DNA from: Bacteroidales bacterium
GTDB taxonomy: Bacteria; Bacteroidota; Bacteroidia; Bacteroidales; UBA10428
DNA: 54,823 nucleotides
Direction: 5' to 3'
Assembly (NCBI GenBank): GCA_016930375.1
Contig: JAFGGU010000007.1
Span: forward strand, 1-54,823
Every line of letters begins with the position of its first letter. Within the stretch, counting starts at the first letter, position 1. Below the pieces are notes generated by a model. The model saw only the letters and a list, made by a program, of their open reading frames with translations. It searched no databases and was not told the origin of the DNA. Positions 15,999 to 23,883 of the stretch are shown here, piece by piece. Made by a program: the position numbers and the translations under genes.

Positions 15999-17093
15999 AT
16001 GAAACGGTATTCCCTGTTTGCCTTCTTTGCTCTGTTTGCATTTATGCTGTCCCCGGTTATCAGGGCACAGGGGTGGAACTTCACATTTACAGTTACAACT
16101 TCAGGACCCTGCGGCGGGTACATGCCCTATATCCCGACCTTCACGATTCCCTATATGCCCACGCAAAGCTATTGTGAATCGATCCGGCAGAATATACTCA
16201 GCATCCGGGTCAGCCAGCCTATGACCGATGAATATGGAAACTATATCGGTGATTGCTCGGTGTTTTATACCTGCACACCTTGTTCAGGATCTGATATGGC
16301 TTCTGCCTCGGGACAATCCGAACCCGGGAGCGTTTCTATCGACGGCTTGCTGCAGGGAACTTCGTTTTTCTCCCCCCATCAGACCGGTGAACTGGAAAGC
16401 TGGATGAATGATTACACGCTCAAGCTGAAGTCCATGGGAATTACCATGGATGAGAACAGCTCTTTCACGGCCCAGGATATCCCGCTGACCGGGGAACCCC
16501 TGGTGGATGAATTCTATGTCAGGCAAAGCATGGAATTCGAAAAAACACTACAGGCCGACCCGGATGAGATCATCGGCAGTGCTCCTGAAACTCCAGGTAC
16601 CCCGGTAACCTCCGAAGAGATAGGTACAACGGTATCCCTGCTCAGAACTCCGGAGGATATCCGAAAAGAACAGGAATGGATGGAGGAACATGGCTTTAAC
16701 AACATGCAACAGGTAGGCACGGACAATGCTATTGACCCTGCCGGAAGCGAAACAGCCGGAATGTCCTGGGGTGAAGCTGCTGTCAGAGAATACGTCGGAG
16801 GGAATGCAGCAGGCAGTCTGATGCTCAAATACGTCGACGGCACTTTTAACGGACTCAACAAGGTGACCACGTACCTTTCAAAAGGAGATCTGTCAGGGGC
16901 TGCGGAATATGCAGACGGTATACCGGTTAATGTTGTCAGGACCGGTACCACAGAATGGGCCAAAGACCAGGCCACCGATTATGTCACCGGCGGGATCACC
17001 GGTCCGGTTCTCGGACTTGTGAAAAACGCGGATAAGGTGCATTCCGTTGTAAGCACCGGGATCAGTGTTTGGAATACCAAACAAGGCAATTAA
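15999..17093 (+). CDS. Exported Cys-rich protein of unknown function (operon gene 1)
   Basis: 364 residues from the ATG at 15999, which gives a clean signal peptide (KRYSLFAFFALFAFMLSPVIRAQG); upstream starts at 15951 and 15969 are possible. The mature N-terminus is rich in Pro, Tyr and Cys (GPCGGYMPYIPTFTIPYMP, SYCES, GDCSVFYTCTPCSG), with five cysteines in about 100 residues, so disulfides are likely. The middle is acidic (PDEIIGSAPETPGTPVTSEE) and the C-terminal third is Gly/Thr/Val rich. No family is recognised. It leads a tight operon: the next gene starts 16 bp after its stop. Confidence 0.7.
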   Translation: MKRYSLFAFFALFAFMLSPVIRAQGWNFTFTVTTSGPCGGYMPYIPTFTIPYMPTQSYCESIRQNILSIRVSQPMTDEYGNYIGDCSVFYTCTPCSGSDMASASGQSEPGSVSIDGLLQGTSFFSPHQTGELESWMNDYTLKLKSMGITMDENSSFTAQDIPLTGEPLVDEFYVRQSMEFEKTLQADPDEIIGSAPETPGTPVTSEEIGTTVSLLRTPEDIRKEQEWMEEHGFNNMQQVGTDNAIDPAGSETAGMSWGEAAVREYVGGNAAGSLMLKYVDGTFNGLNKVTTYLSKGDLSGAAEYADGIPVNVVRTGTTEWAKDQATDYVTGGITGPVLGLVKNADKVHSVVSTGISVWNTKQGN

Positions 17094-17109
17094 TCTAAAA
17101 ACACAAACC

Positions 17110-18192
17110 ATGCACTATATCACTTTGCATTTCTTCGTCGCACTCCTGGTGCTTTCCATCTTACCGGTCAAAGGCGCTGCTTCAAACAAAGACTCGGTTC
17201 GATATGAAATCCTGATGAACAGTAAACTGCTGGAAGATTTAAAAATAAATGCCAGTCTGAACGCCTCTTTCAATTTCACTTCCCGCAATTTGATTTTACT
17301 TTCATCTACCGACCAGTTTTATCTCATGGGCTGGGGCAATTTGGTCCCCTTTGGTAAAAAAGCAAAACCTGTCATCGGAGCCTTTGCCTTCACTCCCGAC
17401 AGCATCCTGATGGTGATTCGCAACAACGAGCTTTGTTATATGGATTCCACGGGAAACCTGTCGTTTGTCTACAAACTGCCGGGTGCCGGCATGGGTATCA
17501 GCGCAGGCCGGTATGTAATGTACCTGTATGAAAGGAACAGTGCAAAAAAGAAGAATGCCCTGTATGCGCTGGCAAGGGGTGGAAAGTACACCAAGGTGCT
17601 GGAGGTACCCCGGCCGATCACTTCGGTTGAGGAATACAACGGGGATATCCTGTTTTCTACCGAAAATGCGGTTCTCCGGTACAATCCGGCAACCAAAAGT
17701 TTGAAAGCTCTTGCCACACTTCCCGATAAAAGCGCCGTTGAATCCATCGCATTAGATCCCACCACCGGGAGGGTATACTTTTCTGCAGGCAACCTTACAG
17801 GTGCTATACTTGACAATTCCCCAATGGTAATCACGGATAAACTGGGCGGAACACTCAGGTATGCCAACGGCCTGATCGTTTTCAATCCGAAAAGCAGGCT
17901 GATGATACGGCTGACCGGACTGGAAACAGCCATTAATGCCCCGCCTCCGCCACCTGTAACAAAACCTGAACTGGAAGAAAAGACGGAGATCCTTACCAAT
18001 GCCAGCATCATCGACCTGGTGCGGAACCAGCTTTCGGATGATCTGATTATTCACATCATCAGCCGTTCAAAGGTAAATTTTGACCTCGGCGTGGATGCCA
18101 TGATCGCATTGTCCGATCAGCAGGTTTCCTCGAAGGTCATCCTGGCCATGAAACAAGCCATGAGAAACCAGACATCTGAATCAAAACTGTAA
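17110..18192 (+). CDS. Exported propeller-like protein with C-terminal 55-residue module (operon gene 2)
   Basis: 360 residues from the ATG at 17110. Signal peptide (residues 1-25) is followed by repeated strand pairs such as VIGAFAFTPDSILMVIRNNELCYMD, GDILFSTENAVLRYN and ESIALDPTTGRVYFSAGN, suggesting a beta-propeller or YncE-like sheet domain (about 45-270). A proline hinge (NAPPPPPVTKPE) then leads to a helical module, residues 296-352, starting LTNASIIDLVRNQLSDDLII and ending VILAMKQAM. The next gene carries a clear homologue of this module at its N-terminus. Function unknown. Confidence 0.75.
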   Translation: MHYITLHFFVALLVLSILPVKGAASNKDSVRYEILMNSKLLEDLKINASLNASFNFTSRNLILLSSTDQFYLMGWGNLVPFGKKAKPVIGAFAFTPDSILMVIRNNELCYMDSTGNLSFVYKLPGAGMGISAGRYVMYLYERNSAKKKNALYALARGGKYTKVLEVPRPITSVEEYNGDILFSTENAVLRYNPATKSLKALATLPDKSAVESIALDPTTGRVYFSAGNLTGAILDNSPMVITDKLGGTLRYANGLIVFNPKSRLMIRLTGLETAINAPPPPPVTKPELEEKTEILTNASIIDLVRNQLSDDLIIHIISRSKVNFDLGVDAMIALSDQQVSSKVILAMKQAMRNQTSESKL

Positions 18193-18204
18193 ATCGTAAA
18201 AACC

Positions 18205-19434
18205 ATGAATAATATCTTGAAAAGAATGTGGGCTGTCCTGGTTGCCGGACTATTCCTTTGTGGTTTCCTCCAGGCCCAGTCATCCGAAACAATCACGAAT
18301 AACGCGGTAATCAAAATGGTGAAGGCCAACCTTGCCGATGAATTGATCATTGATGTTATCCGCACCTCACCGGTTGATTTTGACCTGAGCGATAGGGCTG
18401 TAAAATCGCTGACAGGTGAACAGGTATCAGGAGAAGTACTGGAGGCCATGATGATTGCAGGCCAAACCCAGACCCCGGGAACCCAACGTGTTGATCCTCC
18501 ATCGGAAACGACCAAGCCTCCGAAACCGGAAACTACGGTGAAACCGGCCGTACCTGCAAAACAGGCCCGAACACCACAGGTAGTGACAGCCCTGGGTTAT
18601 ACAGCGCCGTTAAAACTACTGGTGACCTTTTACGAAGATGAGTTCAAATCAATGCAAAGCAAGGTGGTCGATTGGGATGCAAAGGTAAGGAATTCCCTGA
18701 TGGAGGCCGGACGGCTGAATGAAGAAATCCTTCAGCAGGAAGCTGCCCTGCGAGAGAAAAAGAACTCGGATGCAAAGGCTTTTTCGAAGGAAATTCTGGC
18801 CATGAAAAAGAAGTTATCTGAACTCCAGGCTAACTACAAGCAACTGAAGGAGAAGATGACCGCCGATGCCGACAAGATCACCAAAGAATTGTCGGGCATC
18901 AGTAGCGACAAGGCCAAAGCTGTGGGTAAAAGCTATGATGAGGTTGGTCAGCAGGTTAGATCTTCGGACTCCAATCCCGGGAAGGGAGAAAATGCTGTAC
19001 CGGTTACCTTTACACCTTTGGACATTCAGGATGACCTGACCGTTTATCTGGAACCAACCGCCGAGATGTTCTACTGGCATCAGAACGAAATGAACGATAT
19101 CCGGAGGATCATTGAAGAATGGAACCCAAAGATCAGCGAGATCGTGAAACAGGATGCTACACTCCTGAAAGAGCTTGAACCGATCGATAAACAGCTGGGT
19201 GAATACAAAGCCGATCCCAAAAAATACAAAACAGAAATTGCGACCCTGAAAAAACAAAGTGCTGCCATTGAGAAGGAAAGAAAACAACTGGCTGATCAGA
19301 TGGAGAATGACAGCAAGGAATTGGCAGGGTATCTGAAAGAAACCAGTGCTAATATCCAGAAGGCCCTGGAGGAGCGGTTTGCCGATATCATCGAAAATAT
19401 CAATTATACGTACAGGGAAAAACTTCACATTTAA
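18205..19434 (+). CDS. Exported coiled-coil protein with N-terminal 55-residue module (operon gene 3)
   Basis: 409 residues. Signal peptide (1-25), then the module shared with the previous protein (residues 30-86: ITNNAVIKMVKANLADELII ... VLEAMM). A Pro/Lys/Thr-rich linker (PPSETTKPPKPETTVKPAV) and two long charged coiled-coil stretches follow, about 140-235 and 300-400. The layout suggests a periplasmic or surface rod with a docking domain. The module resembles a short domain I have seen at protein ends in Bacteroidota and Acidobacteriota (pattern NxxVIxLVKxxLxxxxII...FDLs..A...L....VS..V..AM); no function is known to me. Confidence 0.75.
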   Translation: MNNILKRMWAVLVAGLFLCGFLQAQSSETITNNAVIKMVKANLADELIIDVIRTSPVDFDLSDRAVKSLTGEQVSGEVLEAMMIAGQTQTPGTQRVDPPSETTKPPKPETTVKPAVPAKQARTPQVVTALGYTAPLKLLVTFYEDEFKSMQSKVVDWDAKVRNSLMEAGRLNEEILQQEAALREKKNSDAKAFSKEILAMKKKLSELQANYKQLKEKMTADADKITKELSGISSDKAKAVGKSYDEVGQQVRSSDSNPGKGENAVPVTFTPLDIQDDLTVYLEPTAEMFYWHQNEMNDIRRIIEEWNPKISEIVKQDATLLKELEPIDKQLGEYKADPKKYKTEIATLKKQSAAIEKERKQLADQMENDSKELAGYLKETSANIQKALEERFADIIENINYTYREKLHI

Positions 19435-19441
19435 ACTTCAG

Positions 19442-20638
19442 ATGCCAAGCATGAAAACATACCTGTCAGTAACCCGGAAAAGCGCATTTGGCGTGGTTTG
19501 GGTGTTGCTGCTGCTCATTCCGCGGCATGCATCCGGCACCATTGAAAGTGCCAGGGCTCTTGTATTGACTGAGAATTTTAATCATGCCATTACAGAATAT
19601 GCCCGGCTGCTGGTGCGTGATTCATCGAATGTATCCCTGAATGCCGAGTTTGCCTATGCCCTTGCATTGGATGGCATTTATGATGCGGCACTCGCAAGGC
19701 TCGATAGGATCTGGCAAATGAAAGCCGGTAATAAAGATGCAGCCTATTTTGCAGCCCAGGTTTTTACACTGATGGGATACGATCGGCTGGCGAATGATAT
19801 CGGGCAGTCGGCAGGTCAAAATGAATCACCGGAGTGGATTGCATCAAAAGCGCCACTTTTGCTTCAAAAGTACAGGCGTACTGTTTCAAGGCCTGATCAA
19901 TTCAACCGAAACGAGCTGGTGGACGCATTCAACAGGGCAAACAGGCTTACAGCCAGGAATTTCACTTTACAGTCTGTGGCCTTGTTTGAAGATATCACCT
20001 ACCGGTATCCGGGTGCATACCTTCCTTACCTTGGATACAGCATAGCCCTGGAAAAGGCAGGCCTGTATGAAAAATCGGTTCAGGCCATCCAAACCGCACT
20101 TATCCTGGTAGGGAACAAACCAGAACAAAATGAAACCCGGCAAGTCCTGGAAAAACGCCTTGCATCGCTGCAGGGAAAGTCCGGCAACATTGCAGGCTCA
20201 GGTTCCCCCGGCCTTTCAACAAAAACACCGGAAAAAGCCAGCCTGCAGAAAATGGCTTATGCCGGGGGTTTTATTTCCTCGGGCTATTCAAGTTTCAATG
20301 CCCGGTTTGGACAATTTTTCACCAGGAACAATTATGCAACTGTTGATATGGGGATCTCCGTTGCGAATAACAGCACATTTACCAACCTGGGATTCACTTT
20401 GTTCAACCGCCAGAAGATCTTTGTTTTGGGATTCGGCCTGACGGGTAGTTTCGGGGAGGGGTCCTCAATCCTGTATTCGAAAATATCCGTAGGACCGAGT
20501 TTTATGAATAAGAAAGGAACGGCCAGTTTTGATATTTTTCTCGACGGTAAGGCTCCCCTGAAAAAAGGGTATCCCACCACCCTGGGAATATCCATTGGTC
20601 GCAGTATTTATTTCGGCAAAAGAAAACAGACACCATGA
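19442..20638 (+). CDS. Exported TPR protein with C-terminal barrel-like domain (operon gene 4)
   Basis: 398 residues from the ATG at 19442 (the ATG at 19451 is equally possible). The frame extends to 19346, but that part overlaps gene 3 and lacks signal character. A signal peptide (GVVWVLLLLIPRHASG) precedes a helical repeat region (IESARALVLTENFNHAITEYARLLVRDSSNVSLNAEFAYALALDGIYDAALARLDRIW; later YLPYLGYSIALEKAGLYEKSVQAIQTAL) of TPR type. After a Gly/Ser-rich linker, residues from about 270 alternate like membrane strands (GGFISSGYSSF ... LGISIGRSIYFG). It may tie a periplasmic assembly to the outer membrane. Function unknown. Confidence 0.72.
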   Translation: MPSMKTYLSVTRKSAFGVVWVLLLLIPRHASGTIESARALVLTENFNHAITEYARLLVRDSSNVSLNAEFAYALALDGIYDAALARLDRIWQMKAGNKDAAYFAAQVFTLMGYDRLANDIGQSAGQNESPEWIASKAPLLLQKYRRTVSRPDQFNRNELVDAFNRANRLTARNFTLQSVALFEDITYRYPGAYLPYLGYSIALEKAGLYEKSVQAIQTALILVGNKPEQNETRQVLEKRLASLQGKSGNIAGSGSPGLSTKTPEKASLQKMAYAGGFISSGYSSFNARFGQFFTRNNYATVDMGISVANNSTFTNLGFTLFNRQKIFVLGFGLTGSFGEGSSILYSKISVGPSFMNKKGTASFDIFLDGKAPLKKGYPTTLGISIGRSIYFGKRKQTP

Positions 20639-21468
20639 AGCAGATATTATACAGCATTTTGGCTTTGCTGATCCTATTTCAACAGGCCTACAGCCAGCAG
20701 CCGCCTGATAAAATTACCACCTTTCGCCTGGAGGTGTTGCCGCAATACAGTACGTATTTTAATAGCGCTGGAGTTTCTGCCAAAGGACAGCTTGTTTTAT
20801 CGGCCAATGAAAAATACAACAGCCTGGCTGCCGGCACGAAAAAGGGCATTATGGATAATCTCCTGAAACAGTGGCAGGAATCGCTTGTAATGATACAGTA
20901 CGGTAGCCGCAGTGAATTGTGGGGATGGGATGCCGGGAACGGCACGGCCCTGCGGATTGACACGTGGGATCTGAATCCTGTCCTGCCGGCCGCGGGTCCC
21001 ATAGCCAGGGCCACTGCAGGAAAAATTGCGGCGCATCCGTTTTTCGTATATTTGGGGGGACAGGGGGTTCTGGATTCCGACCATAACCTGAACCTGGCCA
21101 TCAATACACGCGTGGGATTTTTCCTGCTGCGCGACCGGTGGGACCTGGCATGGACCTTCTCGGGAGGAGTGCTGGGCAGTATTGACAGTTCCTCAGCATC
21201 CACACACCAATTCAGCACCGGATTGATGAGCAAGGTATATTTCCCCATCAGGAAGCTTCATATCAGTCCCAATATTGGTTTTGATCTGCAAAGCGTATCC
21301 TATAATAGTGTTGAAGGCTCATCCACCAATTCGGTAAGCCATTCCTTGCTCCTGGGGATCAGCTGGTTTGTCGGACAGGGAAGTCTCGATTTCGGTGTCA
21401 GGATCAGCAAAGAAGTGAATGCCACCATTGGTTATACGCTCATGCCCCGGTTCGGGAAGAAAAGGTGA
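20635..21468 (+). CDS. Exported beta-barrel-like protein (operon gene 5)
   Basis: 277 residues; its ATG overlaps the stop of gene 4 (ATGA). Signal peptide (1-20, ending AYSQQ) is followed by strand-rich sequence such as NLAINTRVGFFLLRDRWDLAWTFSGGVLGSI, FSTGLMSKVYFPIRKLHISPNIGFDL, SLLLGISWFVGQGSLDFGVRIS, ending NATIGYTLMPRFGKKR. This suggests an outer membrane barrel of 8 or more strands with a soluble N-terminal part. No family is recognised. The 3' side carries a GCCCTGCAGGGC palindrome (21471-21482). Confidence 0.7.
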   Translation: MKQILYSILALLILFQQAYSQQPPDKITTFRLEVLPQYSTYFNSAGVSAKGQLVLSANEKYNSLAAGTKKGIMDNLLKQWQESLVMIQYGSRSELWGWDAGNGTALRIDTWDLNPVLPAAGPIARATAGKIAAHPFFVYLGGQGVLDSDHNLNLAINTRVGFFLLRDRWDLAWTFSGGVLGSIDSSSASTHQFSTGLMSKVYFPIRKLHISPNIGFDLQSVSYNSVEGSSTNSVSHSLLLGISWFVGQGSLDFGVRISKEVNATIGYTLMPRFGKKR

Positions 21469-21497
21469 TCGCCCTGCAGGGCTGAATTCAATGACGC

Positions 21498-21526
21498 AGA
21501 ATGCTATTTGTTGTCTTCAGCATTCT
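21498..21526. terminator. Hairpin between convergent genes (operon end / plug protein)
   Basis: AGAATGCT (21498-21505) and AGCATTCT (21519-21526) pair perfectly around a 13-nt loop. It overlaps the 3' end of the plug-protein gene and lacks a long T-run, so it is a weak or bidirectional terminator. Confidence 0.35.
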
Positions 21527-22235
21527 TTAACGTGATCAGGATTACTCCGTTCATGCCCCGTGTGCCATAGATCGACGCAGCGGAACCTTTAAGAATGGAA
21601 ATTGATTTTACAGCCTGGGGGTGAATGCCTTCTATTGAAATTACGGGTGTTCCGTTCACAACAAAGAGTGGTTCGGTCTCTCCATTGACGGACCAGGAAT
21701 CGCGGATCCTGATGCTTGTGCCGGTCACCTGAACACCCGGAACTTCGCCCCGGATCATTTCATAAATGGTATTGTAAGACGCATATCGGTCCTTTTTTCC
21801 ATCAATCTTACTGACAGGAACAGTAACATTTTTCCTTTTTTCGGTCCCGTACCCTACATTCACCTCTTCCTCGAAGTATTCGTATCGTTGACTTTTGATC
21901 TGAACAACGATGGAATCAGGCAGTGCAAAGTTAATGGTAGTCCTTCCGTCAATCCGCTCTTCGATATTTGCAGGCGGTGAAGTAAATATTCCGATCCTTG
22001 TTGCAGATGTTTTAACCCTGATTTTGTACATCCCCTTATGATCAGTCACCAACTTGCTTTTTGTGCCATCTACCATGAGGAAGGCATCCGGAACAGGATA
22101 CCCGCTTAAATCAACCACCACGCCCGTTATGGTAACCTTTTTACCGCTTTGCTGACCCATGACCGGTTGGATCGCCAGGAAAGCCATTATCAAAAAGAAG
22201 AGGGCACAGGAAGCAATCACCCTGAGTTTTTTCAT
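21504..22235 (-). CDS. SusC-type plug-domain protein lacking a barrel
   Basis: 243 residues from ATG 22235 (MKKLRVIAS; a longer frame begins at 22256). A signal peptide ending VMGQQ is followed by a carboxypeptidase-regulatory-like domain (TITGVVVDLSGYPVPDAFLMVDGT..., about 30-105). Then comes a TonB plug segment: VNVGYGTEKRKNVTVPVSKI, YEMIRGEVPGVQVTG, VVNGTPVISIEGIHPQAVKSISILKGSAASIYGTRGMNGVILITLK. It stops where a SusC barrel would begin, about 700 residues short. The clean ending and intact frame suggest a stable stand-alone plug protein rather than a fresh truncation. It may act in the periplasm or dock to a transporter. Confidence 0.8.
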   Translation of the reverse strand: MKKLRVIASCALFFLIMAFLAIQPVMGQQSGKKVTITGVVVDLSGYPVPDAFLMVDGTKSKLVTDHKGMYKIRVKTSATRIGIFTSPPANIEERIDGRTTINFALPDSIVVQIKSQRYEYFEEEVNVGYGTEKRKNVTVPVSKIDGKKDRYASYNTIYEMIRGEVPGVQVTGTSIRIRDSWSVNGETEPLFVVNGTPVISIEGIHPQAVKSISILKGSAASIYGTRGMNGVILITLKNAEDNK

Positions 22236-22311
22236 GACCTTAATTTTATAAAACATCTGAATTTAGTAAAAATTTTAATGCAATTGCATTGTGGAAGGAA
22301 TGCTTCAAGTA

Positions 22312-22328
22312 AAGTTTTCTTAACTTCG
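22312..22328. repeat. AAGTTAAGAAAACTT motif, copy 3 of 3 (reverse orientation)
   Basis: AAGTTTTCTTAACTTCG is the reverse complement of the core of copies 1 and 2. It lies between the divergent plug-protein and methyltransferase genes, 50 bp before the latter's ATG. Confidence 0.5.
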
Positions 22329-22377
22329 ATTATCAAAACTGTAGTTCGTGAGGCTCTGTTTTAATTCCGTACACCTG

Positions 22378-22974
22378 ATGCCTTTCTCCTTTCAAATCCT
22401 GCTGTACCAGGCCTGCATTGATCCCATTCTTGCACGATTGCATACAAGTGTTCTGTCACATGTGGGGCCATCGGACCGTGTTCTGGATATAGCCTGCGGT
22501 ACCGGCGCACTGGCCATGGCAATAGCCCAAAAGGCCAGGCAGGTCACAGGCATAGACCTCTCGAAAGAAGCCATTGCTGCGGCAAAGCGAGTGGCCCGGC
22601 GAAATGCAATAAACAACGTCTCCTTTGAGATTCACGATGCCGGTGACCTGTCGCTTTACACCGAAAATGAATTTGATATCGCCGTTACCTCCATGTCTAT
22701 TCACCAGTTCGATGCTGAGCTCGCGGTGAATATACTTGCCGGGATGAATCGGGTTGCTCGCAGGCTGATCCTCGTTGATTACAACCACCACATGCGGCAT
22801 GGTTGGGGACGGTCATTGGCATGGGCCATTGAACGCCTGGCAGGAGGCGATCATTATCGGAACTTCAGGATTTATATGAAAAAGGGTGGCATTTTGTACT
22901 TCGCCAGGCAGGCCGGAATACATCTCAAATCGCAGGAGATCAGAGGCGGAGGGGTGTTTGTGGTGGCGGTATAA
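22378..22974 (+). CDS. Class I SAM-dependent methyltransferase
   Basis: 198 residues from ATG 22378; the frame from 22348 has no better start. Motif I VLDIACGTGALAMAIA and the acidic loop VTGIDLSKEAI identify the SAM-binding fold. FEIHDAGDL and FDIAVTSMSIHQF follow as motifs II/III. The late region RLILVDYNHHMRHGWGRSLAWAIERLAGGDHYRNFRIYMKKGG resembles methyltransferases acting on small molecules or quinone-like compounds. Substrate unknown. Divergent from the plug-protein gene; copy 3 of the AAGTTAAGAAAACTT motif lies 50 bp upstream. Confidence 0.8.
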   Translation: MPFSFQILLYQACIDPILARLHTSVLSHVGPSDRVLDIACGTGALAMAIAQKARQVTGIDLSKEAIAAAKRVARRNAINNVSFEIHDAGDLSLYTENEFDIAVTSMSIHQFDAELAVNILAGMNRVARRLILVDYNHHMRHGWGRSLAWAIERLAGGDHYRNFRIYMKKGGILYFARQAGIHLKSQEIRGGGVFVVAV

Positions 22975-23003
22975 AAAAACGGCGCATGCCAATGCCTGCG
23001 CCG
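22973..23003 (-). terminator. Rho-independent terminator of the OmpX-like gene
   Basis: Read on the minus strand, CGGCGCA pairs with TGCGCCG around a 10-nt loop (22980-23003) and is followed by seven T residues (22979-22973). It lies 38 bp past the barrel gene's stop. Confidence 0.75.
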
Positions 23004-23041
23004 AAGTGGAATATTATTATCTGAATGATCCTATCAAATCA

Positions 23042-23599
23042 CTATTTTGCCCCAAACAGGGTCCAGCCGACATAAAACTGGAAGGTACGGTTCCTGATAC
23101 TCTCTTCTGAAACATCTGATATATCGGTAAAGCCCAGCACATACCTGGCACCTACACGAAGACCGACAGGCAGATGCACACCGGCCCCGAAGGCAAGTCC
23201 AAAATCATTGCTCTTGAGCTGGTCTTTAATATCACCAATTTCTTCCGCTTCTGCCTTGATCAGAAAACTGAATTGGGGGCCTGCTTCTAGACTGAGATAT
23301 TTAACAGGCATGAATCTTACCATAACAGGTATGGCGATATAATCATAATCCACCTTCAATTCTTCCCATTTCGTGCCATGTGCCGAAAACAATACCTCGG
23401 GCGTAATGCCAAAGTTTTCCGATAGATTCAAATTGAGGTATCCCCCAAAATGAAAATCAGCAACTGATTTCACGTCGATTTCATCAATGGCCTGGTCGGC
23501 GAAATTGACTCCACCTTTAATGCCTAATCCTATGCCCTTTTGTGCATGGATTGAAAGAGAAACTGCAAGCAGCATAAGCAAAAAAACGAACTTTTTCAT
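23042..23599 (-). CDS. Outer membrane beta-barrel (porin family, OMP_b-brl_2-like)
   Basis: 185 residues from ATG 23599. Signal peptide (FVFLLMLLAVSLSIHAQ) then the family opening GLGIKGGVNFADQ. Alternating strands with conserved glycines follow: HFGGYLNLNLSENFGITPEVLFS, YIAIPVMVRFMPVKYLSLEAGPQFSFLI, FGLAFGAGVHLPVGLRVGARYVLGF, and a C-terminal FQFYVGWTLFGAK. This is the common 8-stranded Bacteroidota barrel family; role unknown, often structural or adhesive. Monocistronic with its own terminator. Confidence 0.85.
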   Translation of the reverse strand: MKKFVFLLMLLAVSLSIHAQKGIGLGIKGGVNFADQAIDEIDVKSVADFHFGGYLNLNLSENFGITPEVLFSAHGTKWEELKVDYDYIAIPVMVRFMPVKYLSLEAGPQFSFLIKAEAEEIGDIKDQLKSNDFGLAFGAGVHLPVGLRVGARYVLGFTDISDVSEESIRNRTFQFYVGWTLFGAK

Positions 23600-23883
23600 T
23601 GGTTTCATATTAGATTGATTTATGTTTATTGAATATGAACAGTTTCATTTAACAGAATTTAAAGTCATTTGTTCGACCATTTTATGAATTGATTTCAAAG
23701 CCCGAATTACTCCATTCTTAACAAAGCATCGGCTTATCTTACAAAATTAAGAGATTCTGCCATTCCACCAAAAAAATTCAATCCTGGTAAGCATTAATGC
23801 AATAAAAGCGAGATGAAAGACCTGGTTTGGTGGAAAATTTATTAAATTTAAAGTACGGAACGGATTTTTAGGGAGGAACTATT

